Positions 9,365 to 18,561 of a stretch of DNA of 64,000 nucleotides are shown one piece after another. Every line of letters begins with the position of its first letter. The stretch's first letter is position 1. The notes below the pieces were generated by a model. It worked only from the letters and a program-made list of their open reading frames with translations. It ran no database searches and was not told where the DNA came from. The DNA is from Variovorax paradoxus (GTDB lineage: Bacteria > Pseudomonadota > Gammaproteobacteria > Burkholderiales > Burkholderiaceae_C), in assembly GCF_030815975.1 (NCBI RefSeq), contig NZ_JAUSXL010000002.1:1736001-1800000 (forward strand). Direction: 5' to 3'. The position numbers and the translations under genes are program-made.

Positions 9365-10246
9365 TTATTTCGACGAATAGAGCTGCGCAATGCGCGCGAG
9401 CTTGTCGGGGTTGCGCTGCACGCGGACGCGCACGATGCGCTCGCCCTCGATCTCGAAGGTCTGGGCCGATTCGAGCTGGCCGTCGAGAAAGCGCAGCAGC
9501 CCCGGCTCGCCGTTGATCTCCACCAGTTCCATGCGCACCGAGGCGCCCATGCGGCGCCAGAGCGCGAAATACAGCTGCGCGAGCCGCTGGCTGCCGCGCA
9601 GGACCTTGCTGAAGCTCTGCACCTTGCCGCCGCCGTCGCCGATGAGTTCGACGTCTTCCGCCATCAACGCCTTCAGGTCCTGCAGGCTGCCGCGCGCGGC
9701 CGCATCGGCAAAGGCGCGCAGCAGGCGCTGGTGGGTTTCGCGCGGCACCTGGAAACGCGGGCGCGCCTCCTGCACCTGTGCCTTGGCGCGGTGCACCAGT
9801 TGCCGGCAGGCGGCCTCGGTCTTGCCGAGCGCGCGGGCCACTTCGTCGTAGCCGGCGTCGAACACTTCGCGCAGCAGGAAGGCCGCACGCGCCTCGGGCG
9901 CCAGGCGCTCGAGCACGGCCAGGAAGGCAACGGAGATGCTGTCGGCGCGCTCGAGCAATTGTTCCGGGGTGTCCGGCCCGTCGGTCAGCGTGGGCTCGGG
10001 TATCCAGGCGCCGATGTAGTGCTCGCGCTGGACCTTGGCGGCGCGCAGCCGGTCGATCGACAGGCGCGTGACGACGGTGACCAGCCAGGCTTCGGCGCGG
10101 TCGAAGGCGGCCTTGTCGGCCTCGTGCCAGCGCAGCCAGGCGTCCTGCACCACCTCTTCGGCTTCCGCGACGGACCCGAGCATGCGGTAGGCGATGCCCT
10201 GCAGGCGGCGGCGGTGGCTGTCGAAGGCGAGGGTCGGGTCGTCCAT
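9365..10246 (-). CDS. sigJ: ECF41 family RNA polymerase sigma factor (SigJ-like) with SnoaL-like C-terminal domain
   Basis: A 293-residue ECF sigma factor. Residues about 5-160 carry sigma2 (AYRMLGSVAEAEEVVQDAWLRW), an inter-domain WIPEP segment (residues 81-85) and sigma4 (YDEVARALGKTEAACRQLVHRAK). The last about 125 residues form a SnoaL/NTF2-like extension that replaces an anti-sigma factor in this group. Two ECF41 hallmarks are present, DGGGK (204-208) and NPDKL near the C-terminus, both described for ECF41 as important for activity control. An autoregulatory ECF41 promoter lies directly upstream (10256-10282) and a second one precedes the adjacent AhpD-like gene. The start MDDPTLAF matches family N-termini. 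The inducing signal is unknown. Confidence 0.94.
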   Translation of the reverse strand: MDDPTLAFDSHRRRLQGIAYRMLGSVAEAEEVVQDAWLRWHEADKAAFDRAEAWLVTVVTRLSIDRLRAAKVQREHYIGAWIPEPTLTDGPDTPEQLLERADSISVAFLAVLERLAPEARAAFLLREVFDAGYDEVARALGKTEAACRQLVHRAKAQVQEARPRFQVPRETHQRLLRAFADAAARGSLQDLKALMAEDVELIGDGGGKVQSFSKVLRGSQRLAQLYFALWRRMGASVRMELVEINGEPGLLRFLDGQLESAQTFEIEGERIVRVRVQRNPDKLARIAQLYSSK

Positions 10247-10255
10247 GCCCGATTA

Positions 10256-10282
10256 GACGTTGGGCACCCGCGGCTTGTGACA
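10256..10282 (-). promoter_or_regulatory. ECF41-type autoregulatory promoter of the sigma factor gene
   Basis: Minus-strand TGTCACA (10282-10276), then 16 bp, then CGTC (10259-10256): a perfect ECF41 match. The -10 element ends only 9 bp before the ATG at 10246, so a transcript begun about 6-8 bp downstream would be leaderless or nearly so. Confidence 0.87.
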
Positions 10283-10290
10283 CCGCGTGC

Positions 10291-10320
10291 CAAAAAAATC
10301 GCCCCGGCAGGCGGGGCGAA
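10291..10320 (-). terminator. Rho-independent terminator of the ferritin-like gene
   Basis: On the minus strand TCGCCCCG / CGGGGCGA arms close a CCTG-type loop and are followed by seven T residues. It begins 4-5 bp after the stop of the ferritin-like gene (10325) and separates it from the sigma factor promoter. Confidence 0.85.
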
Positions 10321-10324
10321 GTTC

Positions 10325-11182
10325 TTATGCGCCCTGGTATTCGGGCTTGGGGCCGAGCGTGGCGGCCAGTTCCTTGCGGTAGCGGTTGAGCTCCTGCACG
10401 GTCTTGAAGCTGCGGTTCATCAGGAGGCTCAGGTTGTGCAGGATGCGCTCGCCGACCTTGCTTTCCCAGACCGCGTCGAACTTGATCTGCTTGTCGAGCC
10501 AGTGCTCGAGCCAGTCGGGGTCGGGCATGCGGCTCTGGATGGTGTCGTTCGGGAACAGCGCCTTGTTGACGTGCAGGTTGGTCGGGTGCAGCGCCTGGGC
10601 GGTGCGGCGCGCGCTGGCCATCAGCACGCCCACCTTGGTGAAGGCGGCGCGCGCCTCGTCGCCGAACTTTTCCATGGCGCGCTTCATGTAGCGCAGGTAG
10701 GCGCCGCCGTGGCGGGCCTCGTCCTGGCTCAGCGTGGTGTAGATGTGCTTGATGACCGGCTCGGTGTGCCACTGGGCGGCACGGCGGTACCAGTGGTTGA
10801 GGCGGATTTCGCCGCAGAAATGCAGCATCAGGGTTTCGAGCGGCGGGGCCGGGTCGAAGTCGAAGCGCACCTCGTGCAGTTCCTGCTCGGTGGGCGCATG
10901 CTGGGGGCTGAAGCGCTTCAGGTACTCCATGAGCACCAGCGAATGCTTCTGCTCCTCGAAGAACCAGATCGACATGAAAGCGGAAAAATCGCTATCGTGG
11001 CGGTTGTCGCGCAGGAACATCTCGGTGGCCGGCAGCGCCGCCCACTCGGTGATGGCGTTCATCTTGATGGTCTGCGCCTGCTCTTCCGACAGCAGCGAAG
11101 CGTCGAACGACTGCCAGGGAATGTCCTTGTCCATGTCCCAGCGGACAGATTCGAGTTGTCTGAAGAGTTCCGGATAAAGCAT
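10325..11182 (-). CDS. Ferritin-like / acyl-ACP desaturase-like diiron protein
   Basis: A 285-residue, mostly helical soluble protein. Two ExxH motifs are visible, in FFEEQKHSLVL and LSQDEARHGGAY, spaced as in four-helix-bundle diiron carboxylate proteins; the EEQKH/DEARH form is closest to acyl-ACP desaturases (type 2 fatty acid desaturases), so oxidation or desaturation of an acyl substrate is possible. Start ATG 11182 (MLYPELF) was chosen because upstream sequence does not resemble the family. It has its own terminator and is not obviously in an operon with the sigma factor. Substrate and exact reaction cannot be named from sequence. Confidence 0.75.
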   Translation of the reverse strand: MLYPELFRQLESVRWDMDKDIPWQSFDASLLSEEQAQTIKMNAITEWAALPATEMFLRDNRHDSDFSAFMSIWFFEEQKHSLVLMEYLKRFSPQHAPTEQELHEVRFDFDPAPPLETLMLHFCGEIRLNHWYRRAAQWHTEPVIKHIYTTLSQDEARHGGAYLRYMKRAMEKFGDEARAAFTKVGVLMASARRTAQALHPTNLHVNKALFPNDTIQSRMPDPDWLEHWLDKQIKFDAVWESKVGERILHNLSLLMNRSFKTVQELNRYRKELAATLGPKPEYQGA

Positions 11183-11312
11183 CAAAGTCTTTCTAAGGCC
11201 GTCGATTTTAGTCGGCTCGTTTGGCGCACCCGTGACAGACGCGCGATGATGCGTGCATAAGCGCGGTCTTATGACGCGAAATGCACACTTTTTTGTCTTC
11301 AGGAGCCCCCTT

Positions 11313-11918
11313 ATGCGAATCCCTGCCGCCCTGGCCGCATGCCTCCTTGCCGCTGGCACGGCGCTCGCCCAGGCCCCCTCTCCGACACCATCTCCTGCGC
11401 CATCCGCCCCGGCCGACGGCGCCGCCGCTGCAGCCTGCCCGCCCACCCTGCAGCACACCTTCCCGCGGCTGCAGGACGAAAAACCCCAATCGCTGTGCCA
11501 GTACGCCGGCAAAGTGGTACTGGTTGTGAACACCGCGAGCTTCTGCGGCTTTACCCCGCAATACAAGGGGCTGGAGGCGTTGGACAGCAAATACCGCTCG
11601 CGCGGGCTCGTGGTGCTGGGCTTTCCCTCCAACGATTTCGCGCAGGAATCGGGTTCGAACAAGGAAATTGCCGATTTCTGCGAAAGCACCTTCGGCGTGA
11701 AGTTTCCGATGTTCGCGAAGTCGTCGGTGCGCGGCGCCAATGCCAACCCGCTGTTCAAGCAGCTCGCGCTGGCCTCCGGCACCACGCCGAAGTGGAATTT
11801 CTACAAATACCTCATCGGGCGGGACGGCAAGGTGGTGCAGGCCTGGTCCAGCATGACGGCGCCCGATGAAAGCGCCTTCGTCAAGGTCATCGAGAGCCAG
11901 CTCGCGGCTGGGAGCTGA
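11313..11918 (+). CDS. Glutathione peroxidase family protein, exported
   Basis: A 201-residue thiol peroxidase with a cleavable signal peptide (MRIPAALAACLLAAGTALA), so it acts in the periplasm, reducing hydrogen or organic peroxides. Family signatures are clear: NTASFCGFTPQYKGLE with the peroxidatic residue as Cys rather than selenocysteine, GFPSNDFAQE carrying the catalytic Gln/Asn region, and WNFYKYLI with the conserved Trp-Asn. A Pro/Ala-rich spacer (about residues 22-45) separates the signal peptide from the catalytic domain. AGGAG lies 7 bp before the ATG at 11313. It is divergent from the ferritin-like gene, with 130 bp between starts. Confidence 0.92.
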   Translation: MRIPAALAACLLAAGTALAQAPSPTPSPAPSAPADGAAAAACPPTLQHTFPRLQDEKPQSLCQYAGKVVLVVNTASFCGFTPQYKGLEALDSKYRSRGLVVLGFPSNDFAQESGSNKEIADFCESTFGVKFPMFAKSSVRGANANPLFKQLALASGTTPKWNFYKYLIGRDGKVVQAWSSMTAPDESAFVKVIESQLAAGS

Positions 11919-12181
11919 GGGCCTTGCCAAAGTGAACTGATCGTCACAAACGTTTACCACTGGAGGGGGAACCGGGCTGGCACACTGTGCTCATACCGAG
12001 CGAAGGCAGCCAATGCCTTCCAGTTTTCATGTTGCGAGGTCTTCCAGGCGTCTTGTCTGGTCGAAATCCCGAGGCGATTCTTCTCCTCCTCCCTCCCTCC
12101 CTCCTTCGCGTCGGGGCGCCTCGCAGCATTTTTGTATTTCCCCAGAGGGGCGGGGCGCGGCAACACCGGCGCCCTGAAACG

Positions 12182-12207
12182 AAAAAGGCGCCAGAGGCGC
12201 CTTTTTT
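12182..12207. terminator. Bidirectional Rho-independent terminator between gpx and the GST gene
   Basis: AAAAAGGCGCC - AGA - GGCGCCTTTTTT forms a symmetric hairpin with A and T tracts on both sides, so it can end transcripts from both convergent genes. It overlaps the last base of the GST stop codon. The rest of 11919-12181 holds no gene; it contains a pyrimidine-rich tract around 12078-12107. Confidence 0.9.
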
Positions 12208-12818
12208 CATGGTTGGGTGTCGATGAAGCTGGGCCGCAGCATCAGCTTGTCGTACAGCTTTGCGAGGTTGGAGTGCTGGCTGCGCCAGTCGATCTCCGGA
12301 AAGCGCAGTCCCAGCCAGCCCAGCGCGCAGCCCACGGCGATGTCGGAGAGGCTCAGGTGAATGCCGCTGCAAAAGGGCTTGTCGTTCAGCCCCTTGGCCA
12401 TGGCGGCGATGCCGCCCTCGACCTTGGCGCGCTGGCGCTCGATCCAGGCGGCGCTGCGCTCGCCGTCGCTGCGGCCAGTCCAGGTGGCCTCCAGGCGCCA
12501 GAGCACGCCGGCGTCCATGACGCCATCGGCCAGCGCTTCCCAGGTCTTGACCTCGGCGCGCTCGCGGCCCTGCTGCGGGATCAGCTTGCCCACGGGGGAC
12601 AGCGTGTCGAGGTATTCGACGATCACGCGCGAGTCGAACATCGCGTCGCCGCCTTCCATGATGAGGCAAGGCACCTTCCCGAGCGGGTTGGAGTGCGCGA
12701 TCGTGGTGTCGGCAGCCCAGACGTTCTCGATCACGAACTGGTAGTCGAGACGCTTTTCGGCCAGCACCACGCGCACCTTGCGCACATAAGGGCTGGCGGC
12801 TGATCCGATCAGTTTCAT
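12207..12818 (-). CDS. Glutathione S-transferase N-terminal domain protein
   Basis: A 203-residue cytosolic GST. The thioredoxin-like N-domain is recognisable by SPYVRKVRVVLAEKRLDY with Ser9 in the place of the glutathione-activating residue, NPLGKVPCLI (the cis-Pro segment) and DSRVIVEYLD (the gamma-glutamyl-binding Asp-Ser/Arg segment). The C-terminal half is the usual all-helical domain with SLSDIAVGCALGWL. This resembles the YibF-like GSTs of proteobacteria. Start ATG 12818 (MKLIGSAASPY) is preceded by GGGGAGAG on the minus strand. Substrate unknown; detoxification or a redox role is expected. Confidence 0.9.
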   Translation of the reverse strand: MKLIGSAASPYVRKVRVVLAEKRLDYQFVIENVWAADTTIAHSNPLGKVPCLIMEGGDAMFDSRVIVEYLDTLSPVGKLIPQQGRERAEVKTWEALADGVMDAGVLWRLEATWTGRSDGERSAAWIERQRAKVEGGIAAMAKGLNDKPFCSGIHLSLSDIAVGCALGWLGLRFPEIDWRSQHSNLAKLYDKLMLRPSFIDTQP

Positions 12819-12867
12819 GAAAGCTCTCTCCCCTTGCATTGATAACGTTTGTTCATGGTCATTTTAG

Positions 12868-14319
<1,452 letters not shown>

Positions 14320-14340
14320 CGTTCCCGCACGTCGATGCAC

Positions 14341-14367
14341 CAGCCGCCCGAGGGCGGCTGTTTGCTT
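14341..14367 (+). terminator. Probable terminator after purB
   Basis: CAGCCGCC - CGAG - GGCGGCTG hairpin followed by a short T-rich run (TTTGCTT), 21 bp after the purB stop. Confidence 0.65.
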
Positions 14368-14453
14368 CGTGCCACGCCCCTTTTCAGCCAACGCGCCGCA
14401 TGCGGCGCGCCAGCCAACAACCAGACGGGGCTCTTTCGAAGTCCCTGTTGTTC

Positions 14454-15584
14454 ATGCTGCGCGCCCCTCTCAGACGCCTCTGGCTGAAGATCCACCGCTG
14501 GATCGGCCTCTCGCTCGGTCCGGTACTGGCCCTCACGGCGCTGCTTGGCGCCGTGCTGGTGGTGGCCTTGCCGATCGATCGCTACGCGCATCCTGCCTTC
14601 TTCGTGGCTAGGAGCGCAGGCGACGCGCCCGCGCAGCCGCTCGAACCGCTGCGCCAGCGCATGCTGGCCGAGTTCGGCCCTGACACCAGCTTCACGCTGC
14701 GCCCGCCGCGCAGCCCCGGCGAGACGCTCTGGGTGTATTTGCGCGGCCCCTGGGACGGCACGCTCTACCTCGACCCCGCGACCGGCGCGGAGCAAGGCCG
14801 CCGCGGCTCGCACGAAGGCGCCTACAACCTGCTTTTCGAACTGCACAGCAGCCTGCTGCTGGAAGACACGGGCAAGGGCATCCTGGCCTTCGTGGCGCTG
14901 GCCTACCTTTTCCTGCTGGTCACGGGCCTGGTGCTCTGGTGGCCCACGCGCTGGCCGCCGTCGCTGCGCATTTCGCTGAACCGCGGCCTGCTGCGCGGGC
15001 TGTTCGATCTGCACCGGACCGGCGGCGCGGTGCTCGGGCTGCTGATTGCGGTGTCGGTGTTCACCGGCGCCTACATGGCGTGGCGGCCGCTCGGCAACTT
15101 CATTTCAGCCGCGGTCGGGCAACAGCAGGTCAAGCCGCCCGTGGTTCCGAAGGGCGTCGCGACAGGCCCCCGGCTCTCGCTCGACGAACTCGTCGCCCGC
15201 GCCCAGCAGGTGTTCCCGGGCCAGCCGATCGGCTATGTGCAGGTGCCAGCCAGGCCGAACCGCCCGATGCGCGTGCGCTTCCGGCTGCCCGACGATCCGC
15301 ATCCGAACGGCATCAGTTCCGTGTGGCTGCATCCGCTGACCGGCGAGGTGCTGGCGGTGCGCCGCTGGCAGGACCTGGACGCCGGCAACGGCGCGGTGGT
15401 GGTGATCTATCCACTGCACACCGGCGTGCTGGGCGGGCCGGTGCACCAGGCGGTCACGGCGCTGCTCGGCCTTGCGCTCGGCGGGCTGGGCCTGAGCGGC
15501 ATCTGGCTCTGGTGGCGGCGGCGCCGCGCGCTGGCCGCCGCGGCCCGCGGCATTGCTCTTGCCGACAACCGCACGTCCTCCTGA
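14454..15584 (+). CDS. PepSY-associated transmembrane helix protein (PiuB-like)
   Basis: A 376-residue inner-membrane protein. The N-terminal LKIHRWIGLSLGPVLALTAL helix, a periplasmic PepSY-like segment, a helix pair near residues 145-165 (LLVTGLVLWWPTRWP), another at about 190-210 beginning DLHRTGGAVLG, a second PepSY-like region and a final helix ending GIWLWWRRRR match PepSY_TM proteins. These often accompany TonB-dependent siderophore receptors and in studied cases reduce ferric siderophores. The next gene is such a receptor, 45 bp downstream, so iron uptake is likely. The start is uncertain: ATG 14454 (MLRAPLRRLW) fits the family, but no strong ribosome site is visible; ATG 14400 is an alternative. 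Confidence 0.85.
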   Translation: MLRAPLRRLWLKIHRWIGLSLGPVLALTALLGAVLVVALPIDRYAHPAFFVARSAGDAPAQPLEPLRQRMLAEFGPDTSFTLRPPRSPGETLWVYLRGPWDGTLYLDPATGAEQGRRGSHEGAYNLLFELHSSLLLEDTGKGILAFVALAYLFLLVTGLVLWWPTRWPPSLRISLNRGLLRGLFDLHRTGGAVLGLLIAVSVFTGAYMAWRPLGNFISAAVGQQQVKPPVVPKGVATGPRLSLDELVARAQQVFPGQPIGYVQVPARPNRPMRVRFRLPDDPHPNGISSVWLHPLTGEVLAVRRWQDLDAGNGAVVVIYPLHTGVLGGPVHQAVTALLGLALGGLGLSGIWLWWRRRRALAAAARGIALADNRTSS

Positions 15585-15629
15585 GCGGGACGCTGCAGCT
15601 TTCGATTTCTTGATATCCGAGGAGAAGCC

Positions 15630-17801
15630 TTGTTCAAACAAAAGAAGTGCGCCGCGCTCGTCATGGCGCTGTTCCCCATCAGCTTCCAGAGCCTGGCGGC
15701 CGAAGCCGAGCCCACCGGTGCCGCGTCCGGCGCGAAGTCGCTGGAGGCCGTGACCGTCACGGGCGACTGGCTCGGCACGCCCAGCGAGACCAAGGTGCTC
15801 GAGCATCCGGGCGCGCGCAGCATCGTCGAGCGCACGCAGATCCAGGAAAGCGGCGCGACCAGCGTGCGCGAGGCCCTGCGCCAGGTTCCCGGCGTGCAGG
15901 TGCAGGAGAGCAACGGCACGGGCGGCAGCGACATCTCGCTCAACGTGGGCGTGCGCGGGCTCACCTCGCGGCTGTCGCCGCGCTCCACCATCCTGCTGGA
16001 CGGCGTCCCGCTGGCCTATGCGCCCTATGGCCAGCCGCAGCTGTCGCTGGCGCCGCTGTCGCTCGGCAGCCTGGAGGCGGTCGACGTGGTGCGCGGCGCG
16101 GGCTCGGTGCGCTACGGCCCGCAGAACGTGGGCGGCATCATCAACTTCGTGACGCGCTCGATTCCCAAGCAGTTCGCGGGTGAAATGAGCGTGGGCGTCG
16201 AAAGCGCGGGCCACGGCGGCGGCACCAAGACCTCGCCCACCCTGTTCATGGGTGGCACCAACGAGAACGGCCTGGGCCTGGCGCTGCTCTATTCGGGCAC
16301 GCACGGCGACGGCTTTCGCCAGAGCAACGACCACACCAGCATCGACGACCTGATGCTCAAGGGCGCCTACCGCCTGTCGAAGACCGACGACATCGCGGTG
16401 ACGCTGCATCACTTCGAAGGCAAGGGGCGCATGCCGGGCGGGCTGAGCACCGCGCAGTTCGCGGCCAACCCGTTCCAGTCGGACCGCCCGTTCGACGAAT
16501 TCACCGGGCGCCGCACCGACGGTTCGGTCAAGTACACGCACGACGACGGCGTGAATAAGTTCGAGATGCTGAGCTACTACACGGACTCCTACCGCAGCAG
16601 CTACCTCGAGCAGGAAGGCACCGGCGCCAGCGCCGGCCGGCGGCGCCTGACCAGCGCGCCGCGCAACTACAAGACCTACGCCTTCGAGCCCCGCTACTCG
16701 CGCCTGATCGATTCGGGCAGCGTGGTGCAGGAAATCAGCGTGGGCGCGCGCTACCTCAAGGAAGAGGCCTCCGAGGTGGCGACGCGCAGCGCCTACTACC
16801 GGCCGAGCCCGGGCTTCGACGCCTACGCCCTCGCCCAGCCTGCCTACCAGTCGAGCAAGGGCGGCACCACCGCCCACGCCGTCTACATCGACGACCGCAT
16901 CGACTTCGGCAACTGGACGGTCACGCCCGGCGTGCGCTACGAATCGATCCGCTCGCACAACGACGTCTTCACGCTGGCCAACGGCCGCGTCACCGGCGCG
17001 AACTATCCGAAGATCGATTCCAACGAGGTGCTGCCGACGCTGTCGGTGCTCTACCGCATGAACGAGCGCTGGTCGGTGTTCGCGAACGCCGGCGTGTCGT
17101 TCGGGCCGCAGCAGTACGCGCAACTCGCGCAGTCCACCAGCGGCCTGCACCCCGAGAAGGCCAAGACGTACGAGATCGGCACGCACTACAAGGGCGAGGC
17201 CTGGAGCGGCGAGCTCACGCTGTTCAACATCAACTTCGACAAGGAACTGCTGCTGGCCCGCTCCATCACCGGCGACGTCGGCCAGTGGACCGACCTGGGC
17301 GCCACGCGGCATCGCGGGCTGGAGTCGGCGCTGCGCTATCAGCTCGGCAGCCTGAGCGATTCGCTCAAGGGCCTGTCGGTGTCGGCGACCTACACCTACA
17401 CGCAGGCCATTGCCAAGGCCGGCGCCTTTGCCGGCCGCGACCTGCCCTTCTACTCGCGCCAGGTGGCCACGCTCGGCGCGCGCTACGAGCGCGGGCCGTG
17501 GACCTTCAACGCCGACGTGTACGCGCAGTCGAAGCAGCGCTCGCCGGGCTCGCCGGACGACGGCGCGCAGTACATCACGCTGGAAGACGCGACCGGCCGG
17601 CTCGGCAACATTCCGGGCTACGCCACCGTGAACCTGCGCGCCGCGTACGACTTCGGCCCCTCGATGAGCCACCTGAAGCTGGCCGTGGGCGTCAAGAACC
17701 TGTTCGACCGCCGCTACTACAACCGCTCGGTCGACAACAACGGCGGCAAGTACGTGGGCCAGCCGCGCACGCTGTACCTGCAGGCATCGGTGGCGTTCTG
17801 A
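15630..17801 (+). CDS. TonB-dependent receptor (FecA-like siderophore/iron receptor)
   Basis: A 723-residue outer-membrane receptor. It has a signal peptide ending near SFQSLAAEA, a TonB-box-like segment (LEAVTVTG), a plug domain with QESGATSVREALRQVPGV and the RGL/YGPQNVGGIINFVTR block, and a 22-strand barrel ending in the aromatic C-terminus LQASVAF. No N-terminal secretin/STN signalling extension is present, so it is a transport-only receptor. The start is TTG 15630, preceded by GAGGAG with about 7 bp spacing; there is no suitable ATG before the signal peptide. Together with the PepSY gene it forms an iron-uptake pair; the ligand cannot be named. Confidence 0.92.
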   Translation: MFKQKKCAALVMALFPISFQSLAAEAEPTGAASGAKSLEAVTVTGDWLGTPSETKVLEHPGARSIVERTQIQESGATSVREALRQVPGVQVQESNGTGGSDISLNVGVRGLTSRLSPRSTILLDGVPLAYAPYGQPQLSLAPLSLGSLEAVDVVRGAGSVRYGPQNVGGIINFVTRSIPKQFAGEMSVGVESAGHGGGTKTSPTLFMGGTNENGLGLALLYSGTHGDGFRQSNDHTSIDDLMLKGAYRLSKTDDIAVTLHHFEGKGRMPGGLSTAQFAANPFQSDRPFDEFTGRRTDGSVKYTHDDGVNKFEMLSYYTDSYRSSYLEQEGTGASAGRRRLTSAPRNYKTYAFEPRYSRLIDSGSVVQEISVGARYLKEEASEVATRSAYYRPSPGFDAYALAQPAYQSSKGGTTAHAVYIDDRIDFGNWTVTPGVRYESIRSHNDVFTLANGRVTGANYPKIDSNEVLPTLSVLYRMNERWSVFANAGVSFGPQQYAQLAQSTSGLHPEKAKTYEIGTHYKGEAWSGELTLFNINFDKELLLARSITGDVGQWTDLGATRHRGLESALRYQLGSLSDSLKGLSVSATYTYTQAIAKAGAFAGRDLPFYSRQVATLGARYERGPWTFNADVYAQSKQRSPGSPDDGAQYITLEDATGRLGNIPGYATVNLRAAYDFGPSMSHLKLAVGVKNLFDRRYYNRSVDNNGGKYVGQPRTLYLQASVAF

Positions 17802-17835
17802 CGAAGCCCATGGGGGCGAATACACTCGCGCACCC

Positions 17836-18396
17836 ATGGCCCTCAAATCCACCATCTTCAAGGCCGCCCTCGCGGTGGCCGACATCGACCACGGCTACTA
17901 CGCCGACCATGCGCTGACGCTGGCGCGCCACCCGAGCGAGACCGACGAGCGGATGATGATCCGGCTCGTCGCGCTCGCGCTCAACGCGCACAAGCTGCAG
18001 GACGTGTGCCACGGCGACGGCACGCTGGCCTTTGGCGCGGGCCTGTCGAACGTGGACGAGCCCGATGTCTGGCTGCGCGACTTCACGGGCGAGACCAAGC
18101 TGTGGATCGAGGTCGGCCAGCCCGAGGACAAGCCCGTCATCAAGGCCTGCGGCAAGGCCGACGAGGTGATCGTCTACTGCTTCAACCACGCCGCCGAGAT
18201 CTGGTGGCGCGGCATCGAGAACAAGCTCTCGCGGCCGCAGAACCTGCAGGTCTACCGGGTGCCGACCGAGGCCTCCCAGGCGCTGGCCGCGCTGGCGCAG
18301 CGCAGCATGCAGCTGCAGGCGACGATCCAGGAGAACACGCTGACGCTGGGCGACGGCACCCACAGCATCGACGTCGAACTGCTGCGCTGGAAGTGA
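17836..18396 (+). CDS. yaeQ: YaeQ family protein, complete copy, left boundary of the island
   Basis: A 186-residue YaeQ protein (PD-(D/E)XK nuclease-like fold; biological role poorly defined). Characteristic blocks are MALKSTIFKAALAVADIDHGYY, ETDERMMIRLVALALNA and KLWIEVGQPEDKPVIKAC, the last holding the Asp/Glu-x-Gly-x-Pro-x-x-Lys core. The final 165 bp (18230-18394) are repeated without mismatch at 24880-25044. The present stop is TGA; the right-hand copy ends TAG. This left copy is intact, as expected when an element inserts in the 3' end of a gene and supplies a replacement end. Confidence 0.93.
   Translation: MALKSTIFKAALAVADIDHGYYADHALTLARHPSETDERMMIRLVALALNAHKLQDVCHGDGTLAFGAGLSNVDEPDVWLRDFTGETKLWIEVGQPEDKPVIKACGKADEVIVYCFNHAAEIWWRGIENKLSRPQNLQVYRVPTEASQALAALAQRSMQLQATIQENTLTLGDGTHSIDVELLRWK
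18230..18394 (+). repeat. Direct repeat (left), yaeQ 3' end
   Basis: 165 bp identical base-for-base to 24880-25044. It covers the last 55 codons of yaeQ up to the first base of the stop codon, where the copies part (TGA here, TAG on the right). It marks the left end of the inserted catabolic segment. Confidence 0.97.
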
Positions 18397-18561
18397 TTTC
18401 GCAGGCCGGCTGCGGCCAGGCCTTTTCACGGGCGACGGCTTTCTCGCTGAGCAACGGATCCGATGGCTCGGGAGAGAGCGGGATGCAGTTGCAGCCCCCC
18501 CAGGTGCCAGGAGTGCGCCAAATCCATGGCGCCGAGCATGCGATACACGGCGTGGCAGTCG

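Noticed and set aside
12078..12109. Pyrimidine-rich CTCCCTCCCTCC tract as a regulatory element
   Set aside because: Simple low-complexity sequence between a gene end and a terminator; no structure or partner to support a role.
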